Shown here piece by piece: positions 17,417 through 24,883 of a stretch of 36,510 bases of DNA (its first letter is position 1; every line of letters starts with the position of its first letter). This DNA comes from CALBZH01 sp964538515 (GTDB lineage: Bacteria; Desulfobacterota; Syntrophobacteria; Syntrophobacterales; Syntrophobacteraceae). The notes under the pieces were generated by a model that was given only the letters and a program-made list of their open reading frames with translations, searched no databases and was not told where the DNA came from. Both the position numbers and the translations under genes were made by a program. The stretch spans positions 1-36,510 of the forward strand of contig CAZIEW010000061.1 of the NCBI GenBank assembly GCA_964538515.1. Reading direction: 5' to 3'.

Positions 17417-17760
17417 TCCAGTGCCCCCCTCCTCCAAATGTAGATAAGGCCTACGGCCAATATGGAGATGAAGATCATCATTTCGATAAACCCGAACATG
17501 CCCAGCTCTCTAAAAAGGACGGCCCACGGATAGACGAAAACGGCTTCAATGTCGAAGATAACGAAAAACAGGGCCACTAGATAGAACTTGACGGAGAAGC
17601 GCTGCTTTGGAGAAACAATGGGGCTCTCGCCGCATTCGAAGGGCTCCATTTTCTCCGCAAACTTCTTCTTGGGGCCGAGCAGGCTGGTGGCGACCAGCAT
17701 GCCGCCCGCCGTGGCCGCAGCCAACACAAACATGATCAATGTAGGGATGTACTCATTCAT
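17407..17760 (-). CDS. nuoA: NADH-quinone oxidoreductase subunit A
   Basis: 117-residue membrane subunit and first gene of the operon. It shows the conserved loop FECGESP (C43) and the helix FFVIFDIEAVFVYPWA, whose D70 and E72 correspond to the functional acidic pair of E. coli NuoA. The start is taken at MNEYIP; residues encoded upstream are hydrophilic and unlike NuoA. Its ribosome site is poor. Confidence 0.94.
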   Translation of the reverse strand: MNEYIPTLIMFVLAAATAGGMLVATSLLGPKKKFAEKMEPFECGESPIVSPKQRFSVKFYLVALFFVIFDIEAVFVYPWAVLFRELGMFGFIEMMIFISILAVGLIYIWRRGALEWD

Positions 17761-17929
17761 CGCATTGGTCCAGTTTCCGGAAAGCTGATAGCCCCCTGTG
17801 GGGGGAGCCCGTTCACGCGAAAAGGCACATGAGGAGCGGGTACCTCGAGCTGGAGCCGGCGTCATTGGGATATGAGCCACCGGCAAAAGGGCACTTCAGC
17901 CCACACATGCCCACCCGCTGCGGCCAGAT

Positions 17930-17945
17930 TGTGATTGTTATCACA
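17930..17945. promoter_or_regulatory. CRP/FNR-family palindrome upstream of nuoA
   Basis: TGTGATTGTTATCACA is a perfect inverted repeat matching the TGTGA-N6-TCACA consensus of the CRP/FNR superfamily. It lies 170 bp upstream of the nuoA start. In anaerobic Deltaproteobacteria, CRP/FNR members such as HcpR use sites of this type. Which regulator acts, and whether it activates or represses, is not visible. Confidence 0.55.
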
Positions 17946-18465
17946 CCATGCGCACTAAATAACATGCGAACTGGGACCACGAGCACCCATCTTCTGCCAG
18001 CGGAGTCTGGTCCCAGGTTTTTCCGTAGTGATTTATTTCTCGATGGCTGGAGGGTAGCAGTGACTCGGATGCTTGTCAAGGAGATTAATCAGCCGTACGC
18101 GACATTTTGCACAAGGTGGGAAGGACCTTTAAGGGGCCGGGGCAATGGTCCAGCGCAGGCCGCTCGGCTAGCGCGGGGAGCAAGGATTCGTGTGTGCCCC
18201 CGGGTCCGTCGTCCAGGGTTTCGCAGGCAGGGAAGGGAGATGGCGGCGGCAACAGCATTGCAGGCTCGCCAATTTTGCACAAAGGGACGTCGCTCGCGCT
18301 TTCCATTCGGAATGCCGTGAAGGAAGTTTTGGGGTCTATGGATGCGCTGCAAAAGGGATCACTGCCCCGATGGATGGAGCTGCAATCCCCTTTGCGAAGG
18401 AGGGGTGGGTGATTGGAATCCGTTATATTGGAGGTTGGACTCTGCAGGGGGAGGTGCCTTTGGGT

Positions 18466-18487
18466 CTGGCAGCACGAGGTGCTCCAG
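18466..18487 (-). terminator. Hairpin downstream of amt
   Basis: CTGG-C-AGCAC (18466-18475) pairs with GTGCT-CCAG (18479-18487) around a 3-nt loop, with one bulged base, starting 20 bp after the amt stop. There is no clear T-tract, so termination strength is uncertain. Confidence 0.35.
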
Positions 18488-18507
18488 TCGCAAGGCTTTG
18501 CCCCGAC

Positions 18508-19794
18508 TCATTGACTGTACCCGACCTCTCCGTGTATCTCTCGGTCAAGACCCATGATCTCTTCCTCCTCGCCAACTCTGAGGCCCATGGTCTTTTCGAG
18601 CGCGATCCCCATCACCCAGCTCAATCCGTAAGAGTAGAGGCCCACGACGACGATGGCGAGGACCTGGACAGCCAAGAAGCCGGCATTGCCGCTGAGAAGT
18701 CCCTGGGCGCCGATGGACGCGAAGAGTCCGGTCGCCAGAGGGCCCCAAATGCCCGTCACGCCGTGGACTCCGACCACGTCCAGGGAATCGTCGTAGCCAA
18801 CCTTGAACTTGACGCGCACTGCATAGAAGCAAATGCCACCTCCGGCAAGACCGATCAGCATCGCCCACGGGGGGGTTACATAACCCGCGGCCGGGGTCAC
18901 GGAGGCAAGACCGGCGACGATGCCGGATGCGAGGCCAAGGGCGCTAGGCTTGCCCGCGACCCACCATTCGATCAGCATCCAGGAGCAGGCGGCGGCGGCT
19001 CCCGCGATCATGGTATTCGCAAACGCGAGTGCTGCGTTTGCATTGGCTGCAAGGGCACTGCCGGCATTGAAGCCGAACCAGCCGAACCAGAGCAGTCCGA
19101 CCCCGAGGGCCGTCAGGGTCAGGTTGTGAGGGACGAACATCTCGCTGGGGTAGCCTTTGCGTTTGCCCAGCAGCTGTACAATCGCTAGGGAGGATGCCCC
19201 AGAGGAGAGGTGGACGACAAGCCCGCCGGCAAAGTCCATGACGCCCATTTGGGCCAGCCAGCCCCCACCCCAAACCCAGTGGGCTAGGGGGTCGTAGACC
19301 AGCAGGGACCAAAGGAGAATGAACACCAGGTATGTGCTGAACTTCATGCGCTCGGCAATCGCTCCACTGATGAGGGCGGGTGTGATGATCGCGAACATGC
19401 CTTGGAACATGATAAAGGCGTAAGCGGGCACAGTCCCGCTCATGGAATCGACTCCGGTCCCGATCAGAAAAAACTGGCTCAAGTCTCCGATCACGGCGTT
19501 TCCCGGACTGAATGCGAGCGAGTAGCCAGCCACGATCCATTGAACGCAGACAACGCCCAAAGCGGAAAGGGAATGCATGATGGAGCTCAGCACGTTTTTG
19601 CGTTGGACCATTCCGCCATTGAAAAGCGCCAAGCCGGGGAGCATCAGCATCACCAGGGCTGAGCAAACGAGAAGCCATGCCGTATCCGCACCATTGACGG
19701 GCGTGGATTCGGCCGCAACAGCCGTGCATGCCGCAGCCAGCACGCACACTCCCGAGCTTCCGGCCAAGAGTTTCTTGAGTATCGAATGGGCCAA
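18508..19794 (-). CDS. amt: Ammonium transporter (Amt/MEP/Rh family)
   Basis: 428-residue inner-membrane ammonium channel. A signal-peptide-like N-terminus (residues 1-28, ending ACTAVAA) is followed by about 11 helices. The pore twin histidines are in VVHLSSG and VHGVTGIWG, and FNGGMVQRKNVLS, ISGAIAERMKFSTY and WFGWFGFNAGSALA are family motifs. I start at TTG 19794, because a strong AAGGAGGA sits 7-8 nt upstream; a longer reading to 19860 lacks a ribosome site and adds an un-Amt-like N-terminus. The gene is divergent from glnK, and a sigma-54 promoter lies about 225 bp upstream, in line with nitrogen control. Confidence 0.95.
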   Translation of the reverse strand: MAHSILKKLLAGSSGVCVLAAACTAVAAESTPVNGADTAWLLVCSALVMLMLPGLALFNGGMVQRKNVLSSIMHSLSALGVVCVQWIVAGYSLAFSPGNAVIGDLSQFFLIGTGVDSMSGTVPAYAFIMFQGMFAIITPALISGAIAERMKFSTYLVFILLWSLLVYDPLAHWVWGGGWLAQMGVMDFAGGLVVHLSSGASSLAIVQLLGKRKGYPSEMFVPHNLTLTALGVGLLWFGWFGFNAGSALAANANAALAFANTMIAGAAAACSWMLIEWWVAGKPSALGLASGIVAGLASVTPAAGYVTPPWAMLIGLAGGGICFYAVRVKFKVGYDDSLDVVGVHGVTGIWGPLATGLFASIGAQGLLSGNAGFLAVQVLAIVVVGLYSYGLSWVMGIALEKTMGLRVGEEEEIMGLDREIHGEVGYSQ

Positions 19795-20019
19795 GATGGT
19801 TCCTCCTTCTGTCGACGAGGTTGATTTGGGGCGCGGAATTAGGTCCAAGGATATTGTCACCTTCGGTGTGCTTCCTAGAGATGCCCCTTGGGTTCACACA
19901 AATCCGAGGCGTCGGATACCCGCGGCGCTCGGGATACAGAATTGGCCTCGCCCGCATGCGGCTCCGCGCCCGAGTGTCATGTGGTCTCTGCAATCCAGGA
20001 AGCGTCCCGTTCGGGCCGA

Positions 20020-20035
20020 AGCAACCGATATGCCA
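20020..20035 (-). promoter_or_regulatory. Sigma-54 promoter of amt
   Basis: On the minus strand TGGCAT-N5-TTGCT matches the -24/-12 consensus (TGGCAC-N5-TTGCW) with one deviation, and the GG and GC are correctly spaced. Transcription would start near 20009, leaving a leader of about 215 nt before the TTG start of amt. NtrC-type control of ammonium transporters by sigma-54 is well established. Confidence 0.65.
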
Positions 20036-20603
20036 TTCGGTAATGCATAATACCGGTCCTTCCATGCCGCGGTTTGACGGTCGAGAATGCTCTTTCTTTC
20101 TTGGGATGAATCGAACAATTATGTAGATTGTTTCGCCTTAGGGCCGCAAATGGTAACAATACTGTTAACATCATGCGTCAGCTCGCTTTAGATCGCTTCA
20201 TGAGGTCTGCTTGCACAAGAAATAAAACATGTGTTAGCGAGTGGTTACGAAGGAAGTGTCCGGGACTGGCCTTCTGCTCGCTTGTGGAGTGTCGATCGAA
20301 GCTTGACACGGAAATGTGCTTGATTGGGGAAGACTTCGCCAAGCTCTCGAGCTGGAGGCCACCTAAAGCCTGCCGGGTCGGCCTGAGAGCGCAGCCAATG
20401 ATGTTGACTTTGGGACTGGGAGACTTGGAGAGAGGGCGTGTCTCCTCGTCTTCTGTCATCTCGCCCCCTGTTCGTCGCTTGATTCAACGGCATTGGCGAC
20501 CGGGGGACGCCGCTGCACTGCGGGCATAGAGAGCCATTCCACGCGCATGAATCCCATGGTATGAGTATTGCTCGATCAGGCGTAGGCCCGCAAGGGCGAG
20601 TGA

Positions 20604-20703
20604 GCCTAGTGCTGTGTCAACTTTGTTTCGGAAGGTACCCCCCTTTGATTCCCCCTAGAGGGGGGTGTTCTCTTGCCCGGCATGATTTCTTTGACGGAGC
20701 ATC
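20604..20703 (-). repeat. 105-bp intergenic repeat, copy A (inverted)
   Basis: Read on the minus strand, this stretch matches the copy at 31096-31200: ATGCTCCGTCAAAG, CGGGCAAGAGAACACCCCCC, a GC hairpin core, GGAATCAAAGGGGGG, then CGAAACAAAGTTG and AGC.CTA. Most changes lie in the C/G-rich core. It ends about 90 bp before the glnK start. Confidence 0.8.
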
Positions 20704-20790
20704 AGGAGATGATGGTCGGCGTATGTCGAGAGGCTCGGCTGGCCCGGAGATCGGTTTTTTAGGATTCGCAAAGGGAAAGGAGAGGATCGG

Positions 20791-21129
20791 ATGACGAAAA
20801 TAGAGGCAATCGTTAAACCCTTCCGTCTGGGTGAGGTTCAGGAAGCGCTTCTGGCGCTGGGTATTCAGGGCATGACGGTCAGCGAGGTGAAGGGCTTCGG
20901 ACGCCAGAAGGGACATGTCGAGATCTATCGCGGGGCCGAGTACCACGTGAATTTCGTTCCCAAGGTGTATCTCATGGTTGTGGTCGAAGATGCCCAGGCC
21001 GAGAAGGTGGTCGACGCAATTCAGAAGGCCGCGTTCACGGGCAAGATCGGTGACGGGAAGATTTTTCTGTCGCACATCGATGAGGTCATGCGTATCCGAA
21101 CCCGGGAAACGGGAGAGGCTGCGCTCTGA
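20791..21129 (+). CDS. glnK: Nitrogen regulatory protein P-II
   Basis: 112-residue P-II signalling protein. The T-loop contains Y51 in YRGAEYHVNFVPK, the uridylylation site of GlnB/GlnK. The ATP/2-oxoglutarate elements VSEVKGFGRQKGH and GKIGDGKIF (B-loop), and the C-loop RIRTRETGE, are complete. P-II proteins sense 2-oxoglutarate and ATP/ADP and plug Amt channels. Closeness to amt (divergent) supports the GlnK type, although the sequence alone does not separate GlnK from GlnB. GGAGAGG lies in front of the ATG. Confidence 0.95.
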   Translation: MTKIEAIVKPFRLGEVQEALLALGIQGMTVSEVKGFGRQKGHVEIYRGAEYHVNFVPKVYLMVVVEDAQAEKVVDAIQKAAFTGKIGDGKIFLSHIDEVMRIRTRETGEAAL

Positions 21130-21160
21130 CCCCCGCGTGGTGGTTGGGCGCCGCGGGTCA
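21127..21160 (+). terminator. Hairpin at the glnK stop
   Basis: TGACCC..GCG, starting in the glnK stop codon, pairs with CGC-GGGTCA (ending at 21160), a GC-rich stem-loop with a 2-nt bulge. There is no T-tract. It may reduce read-through into the hydrolase gene 90 bp downstream. Confidence 0.35.
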
Positions 21161-21249
21161 GGGACCCTCCGGCAGGCAGTCTATTCAGCCTGCGAGCCCC
21201 TGAAGCCGGGAAACGTGTCCGTCCGTCGGTGCGATAGAGGAGGAGAGTG

Positions 21250-21798
21250 ATGGGGAAGGCCCTATTGATCGTGGACATTCAGAATGACTACTTTCCCTCT
21301 GGGCGCATGGTCCTTGAGGGAAGTCCGGAGGCGGGCGAGCATGCCGGGATCCTTCTTGATGCAGTGAGGCACGCAGGCTTGCCGGTTCTGCACGTGCAGC
21401 ATGTTTCGGTCCGACCGGGCGCTTCTTTCTTCCTGCCCGCTACGGTGGGAGTCGAGATCCATGAGTGCGTCCGTCCCCGGTCGGGTGAAGTTGTCATTCA
21501 GAAGCAGTTTCCGAACAGTTTTCGGCAGACGGGCCTGTTGGGTGAGCTGAAGGCGCGTGATGTCTCGGAGCTGATCATCGCGGGCATGATGACCCACATG
21601 TGTGTGGATGCGACGACGCGAGCAGCCTTCGATTTGGGCTTTCAGTGCATTCTGGCTCACGATGCCTGCGCCACGCGGGCCTTGACGTTTGAGGGGACGA
21701 CCGTTCCCGCTCGACAGGTTCATGCCGCTTTCGTCGCGGCGCTAAGCGGCATTTATGCCGACGTCCGGACGGTACAAGACATTGTCAGACACCTCTAA
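21250..21798 (+). CDS. Isochorismatase-fold cysteine hydrolase (nicotinamidase-like)
   Basis: 182-residue Rossmann-like hydrolase of the isochorismatase superfamily. The catalytic triad can be assigned: D9 (LLIVDIQNDYF), K85 (VVIQKQFPNSF) and C118 (GMMTHMCVDATTRAAFDLG). Family members hydrolyse nicotinamide, isochorismate or related amides; the substrate here is not determinable. The ATG at 21250 follows AGGAGGAGAG, and a GTG directly before it is less likely. It lies between glnK and the DUF169 gene, with a 24-bp gap to the latter. Confidence 0.9.
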   Translation: MGKALLIVDIQNDYFPSGRMVLEGSPEAGEHAGILLDAVRHAGLPVLHVQHVSVRPGASFFLPATVGVEIHECVRPRSGEVVIQKQFPNSFRQTGLLGELKARDVSELIIAGMMTHMCVDATTRAAFDLGFQCILAHDACATRALTFEGTTVPARQVHAAFVAALSGIYADVRTVQDIVRHL

Positions 21799-21822
21799 TC
21801 CCATTTCCTGAGGAAGAGGACC

Positions 21823-22650
21823 ATGCTCGACTCTCTTCAAGTATTCCTGGAGGCTCTGGGGCTTTCCGAAGAGCCCATGGGGATGTTCTACACGGATGTT
21901 GAGCCCGAGGCAGGTTATGCCCCCAAAGAAGCCCCCTCGCCTTCCTTGGAGAAGGAGCAAAGGGGAAAGATCGACTGGGATGGGCTGTGGGGCGGATTTT
22001 CTTGTGTCATGGGACAAATCTGGCTTGCACGAAAGAAGCACACTGCTGCCTATTTCGAAGCCAGCCGCTTTGGGTGCGTGGGCGGCTCCTTCTACCTTGG
22101 CTTTCATAAGCCTCAGCTCGATTTCATTGCGCACTACGTCTCGACCGGCGTACCAGGGACTCCTGTTCAGGGGGAGCGGTATTTGTGCTCTCCGGAGGTT
22201 GCCCGGCGCTTCTTCGCTGAGATCGATCCACGAAAGGCTCCTGCCCGGTTTTGTGTTTTCAAGCCGATCAGCCATTTCAAGGAGGGGGAGACTCCCGAGG
22301 TGGTGACGTTTTTTGCGCGAGCCGAGGTCATGTCGGGCTTGTGTGTCCTCGCCACGTTCGTCACGGACGACTTCGAAGCCGTGGCCTCTCCCTTCGGCGC
22401 CGGCTGCAGCTATCTCGTGACATGGCCACTGCGCTATTTGGCTCAGGGGAGGCTTCGAGCGGTTCTGGCCGGCTGGGATCCCTCGGACCGAAAATACCTG
22501 AAAACCGATGAGCTGACCTTTTCCTTGCCCTACGAGATGTATGTCCGCTTCTTGGAGCGATGGAAGGAATCGTTTCTCGCAGGCGGAACCTGGGAGGGTG
22601 TCAGAAAGAAGATCGCTAGGAGCCGGCAAGCCTGGGGAGAATCAGAGTAG
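21823..22650 (+). CDS. DUF169 family protein
   Basis: 275-residue soluble protein with the features of DUF169 (COG2043-type): an N-terminal LGLSEEPMGMFY, a central RFGCVGGSFYLGF with a conserved cysteine, and SPFGAGCSYLVTWPL near residue 190. The family is widespread in anaerobes and archaea and has no firmly established biochemical role. AGGAAGAGG precedes the ATG. It is probably cotranscribed with the hydrolase just upstream. Confidence 0.85.
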   Translation: MLDSLQVFLEALGLSEEPMGMFYTDVEPEAGYAPKEAPSPSLEKEQRGKIDWDGLWGGFSCVMGQIWLARKKHTAAYFEASRFGCVGGSFYLGFHKPQLDFIAHYVSTGVPGTPVQGERYLCSPEVARRFFAEIDPRKAPARFCVFKPISHFKEGETPEVVTFFARAEVMSGLCVLATFVTDDFEAVASPFGAGCSYLVTWPLRYLAQGRLRAVLAGWDPSDRKYLKTDELTFSLPYEMYVRFLERWKESFLAGGTWEGVRKKIARSRQAWGESE

Positions 22651-23106
22651 GGTGGGGCTGGCAGGGTTGTGTCCGCACCTGGAGTGAGGAAAGACAAGGT
22701 TTCCTCAGCGAAAACCCCTCCCCGCCCCGACGCGGCCCGTTCACCTGCCGTTCGGATGACTCATTAAACATCTGGCAAATTTTGTTCGATATTCTAAAAA
22801 TCCTGACAAATTTCCAGGATGTCTCCATTTTTTCCCATACAACTATCTGGTTTCGCAGGTTTTCTACGCCGCGTGAATTTTGAGGTGGTCTCTAATACTG
22901 TTATAAGAGACCTGTGTAGCTCCGTCAGGCTGCTTAGGTTGAAGAGCCTATTAGTCGTGTCCCGTGTCGGGCGATTCTGCCGTATGCTCGGTATGCCGGA
23001 TTACCAATGCCTATCGGAAATTTCCAGATGGGACTGGAGATAGGCGAATTTGAGATCTGCTTGCTGGGAGCGGTAGCATTGCTGATCAACGTATTCTTGA
23101 TGGGGA
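22651..23106. other. Intergenic region, AT-richer, before kinase remnant
   Basis: No supportable gene. It contains a terminator-like hairpin (22685-22707), an AT-rich imperfect inverted repeat (22769-22785 and 22805-22821), and about 250 bp of unrecognised sequence leading into the degenerate kinase fragment. Confidence 0.5.
22685..22707 (+). terminator. Terminator-like hairpin after DUF169 gene
   Basis: A perfect 8-bp stem TGAGGAAA (22685-22692) and TTTCCTCA (22700-22707) with a 7-nt loop, 34 bp after the stop. There is no long T-tract beyond the stem. Confidence 0.45.
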
Positions 23107-23500
23107 GCGAATTACACCTGCGGATTGTTTCTGATTGAGCCTCTCTCCAATTCCTTAGAATGCGCCTTGCCAGGGAGGTGGCGGCGTGAGAGCTCCATGG
23201 AGCTGCGGCCCGAAAGGGCTGGTCTGTTCACACCGGCATTGGCTGACGACGGCGTGGGCATACCGGATGGGATCAAGATCTCGAGCCTGAGGTCATTGCG
23301 ACTCCGCCTCGAGAGCGATCTCGCCGCGTTTCAGCTGCTGGAAGGGACCCCGCGCTTTGGAGAGTACAGAGGGACAATGGTTGAGGCGAGTTTTCGCGAG
23401 CGGCAGCGTTAGAGAACGAAAGACCATGCGAGCACGACGCATACTGATCGTCGAGGACGAAATCGTGGCTCTCGGGGGGGATTGTGCGATTCCGCGCTCT
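23107..23500 (+). pseudogene. Remnant of a duplicated histidine kinase / response regulator junction
   Basis: From about 23110 the frame reads TCGLFLIEPLSNSLECALPG and later LADDGVGIPDGIKI, ending RERQR-stop at 23412. This is a decayed copy of the C-terminal ATPase domain of the intact kinase downstream (CGLILIELLSNSLKYAFPEG, VADDGVGLPKTIEI, RERKR-stop). A second start, ATG 23426, gives MRARRILIVEDEIVAL, matching MPKRRILIVEDEIVVV of the intact regulator, then breaks off after about 16 codons. The remnant therefore spans the kinase end and regulator start of a lost paralogous pair. Confidence 0.8.
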
Positions 23501-23505
23501 TGAGT

Positions 23506-24870
23506 ATGGGAGAAAGAGAGTTGTCCGTTCTAGCAGAAAACGTTTTTGAGTACAGCCCGGTTGCCCACTGCATAACGTCGGGTGATCGCTTGTTGTATGC
23601 GAATCCTGCCTTCGAGGCTCTGACGGGGTATTCGACCTCCGAGCTCGGCTTAAGCGATATCTTCCATCTCTCATCCCAGCCTCCGGGCGTGATTCATTCG
23701 GTAGGCGACGCTGATTTATCTTCGTGGCTCGAGACCAGAATCATGACGAAGAGCGGACAAGAGAGGTGGGTGATTGCATCGTCTCGAGCGCTTGACTGCG
23801 TGCAAGGTGCTGCGGCCCTTTGGACGATAATGGACGTTTCAAAATACAAGCAGGAAATGCAGTCCCTGAAGCAGTCCGAGCTGAGGTATAGGGCTGCCTT
23901 TGAGTTTGCGCCCGACATGGTATTCCTCTATGGCCTGGACGGGACTATTCTTGATGCCAATCCCGTTGCGTTAAAGGCCATGGGCGTCCCAAGAGAAGGA
24001 GCCATTGGCCATAACGGACCCGATGAGTTCTGGGCGAAGGAAGACCGGGACAGATTCCCTAAGATCTTGGAGGAAACCGTCAGACGAGGCGAATTTTTTG
24101 ATGAGATCAAGGGTGAGCATAGCAACGGCCGGAGCTGGTATGCCGAGAGCAACGCAAGAGTGGCAAAGCTGGAGCATGAGACGTTTGTGGTAGTAATCGT
24201 GCGAGATACTACGGAACGGAGAGCGCTGGAGGACCAACTGCGCTCAGCCCTTAGGGAAAAGGAAACGCTGCTTCGGGAGATCCATCATCGGGTGAAAAAC
24301 AACATGCAGATCATTTCCACGCTGCTGAAGCTCCAGCTCAGGAACACCGATGATGAAACGACCAAAGCACTGTTTAGGGAGAGCCAAAACCGAATTCTGT
24401 CGATGGCCATGATCCATGAGAAGCTTTACCAGTCCGAAGGCCTGCACAAGATCGATCTCAAAGAATACATCGACGACCTCTCCAGGGAGGTTTTCACCTC
24501 CTATGGACTGGATGCGGAAAGAATTGCTCTGCGGGCGAATGTCGAGGACATCGCCCTGGGGATGGACACCGCCGTACCCTGCGGCCTCATCCTCATCGAG
24601 CTTCTCTCGAACTCTTTGAAATACGCCTTCCCCGAGGGGCGGCGGGGGGAGATCGTCATCGGGCTGCAAGCGGAGGGGGCCGATCATTTCACGCTGACAG
24701 TTGCTGACGATGGCGTGGGGTTGCCGAAAACGATCGAGATCGCTAGCCTGAGCTCCCTTGGACTCCGCCTGGTGAGCGATCTTGCCACCTATCAACTGGA
24801 AGGCGCCTTGCGATTCGGAGCAGGGCCGGGGACAAGGGTCGATGTGACTTTTCGGGAGCGGAAGCGCTAG
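23506..24870 (+). CDS. PAS-PAS sensor histidine kinase (HisKA_2 type)
   Basis: 454 residues, no membrane segment, so a cytoplasmic sensor. Two PAS domains (about residues 8-115 and 125-240; LRYRAAFEFAPDMVFLY opens the second, VVVIVRDTTERRALE closes it) precede a HisKA_2 dimerisation helix with the phospho-acceptor H260 (LLREIHHRVKNNMQII). The HATPase_c domain follows, with its N-box (ELLSNSLKYAF, N369) and G-boxes (DDGVGLP, SLGLRLVSDL). The start is uncertain: ATG 23506 lacks a good ribosome site, a TTG at 23482 is in frame, and the region just upstream is a recombination scar, so the N-terminus may be altered. The response regulator follows after 13 bp. Confidence 0.88.
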   Translation: MGERELSVLAENVFEYSPVAHCITSGDRLLYANPAFEALTGYSTSELGLSDIFHLSSQPPGVIHSVGDADLSSWLETRIMTKSGQERWVIASSRALDCVQGAAALWTIMDVSKYKQEMQSLKQSELRYRAAFEFAPDMVFLYGLDGTILDANPVALKAMGVPREGAIGHNGPDEFWAKEDRDRFPKILEETVRRGEFFDEIKGEHSNGRSWYAESNARVAKLEHETFVVVIVRDTTERRALEDQLRSALREKETLLREIHHRVKNNMQIISTLLKLQLRNTDDETTKALFRESQNRILSMAMIHEKLYQSEGLHKIDLKEYIDDLSREVFTSYGLDAERIALRANVEDIALGMDTAVPCGLILIELLSNSLKYAFPEGRRGEIVIGLQAEGADHFTLTVADDGVGLPKTIEIASLSSLGLRLVSDLATYQLEGALRFGAGPGTRVDVTFRERKR

Positions 24871-24883
24871 AAGGTTGGGGACC

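Larger units (their letters stand above)
17761..18507. other. Intergenic region upstream of nuoA / downstream of amt
   Basis: 747 bp without a gene I can support. It holds a CRP/FNR-type palindrome (17930-17945), a small hairpin in the nuoA leader (about 17790-17809, GCCCCC...GGGGGAGC), an 11-bp direct repeat ATTTTGCACAA at 18104-18114 and 18272-18282, and the amt-side hairpin at 18466-18487. Open frames of 70-100 codons occur but show no family resemblance. Confidence 0.5.
19795..20790. other. Divergent intergenic region amt / glnK
   Basis: Almost 1 kb without a supportable gene. It contains the sigma-54 promoter of amt (20020-20035) and one inverted copy of the 105-bp repeat (about 20604-20703). 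Short open frames of up to 133 codons occur on both strands, but none has recognisable domains. For glnK I find only a poor sigma-54-like match near 20266, which I do not call. Confidence 0.5.

Noticed and set aside
18467..18483. Sigma-54-like TGGCA...GTGCT
   Set aside because: The GG-to-GC distance is one base too long and the site points away from any gene start; it is part of the amt-side hairpin.
18190..19188. 332-codon plus-strand open frame opposite amt
   Set aside because: It is a shadow of the amt coding strand with no recognisable motif.
20178..20459. 93-codon minus-strand open frame between amt and glnK
   Set aside because: No ribosome site, no recognisable domain, and composition like the surrounding non-coding DNA.
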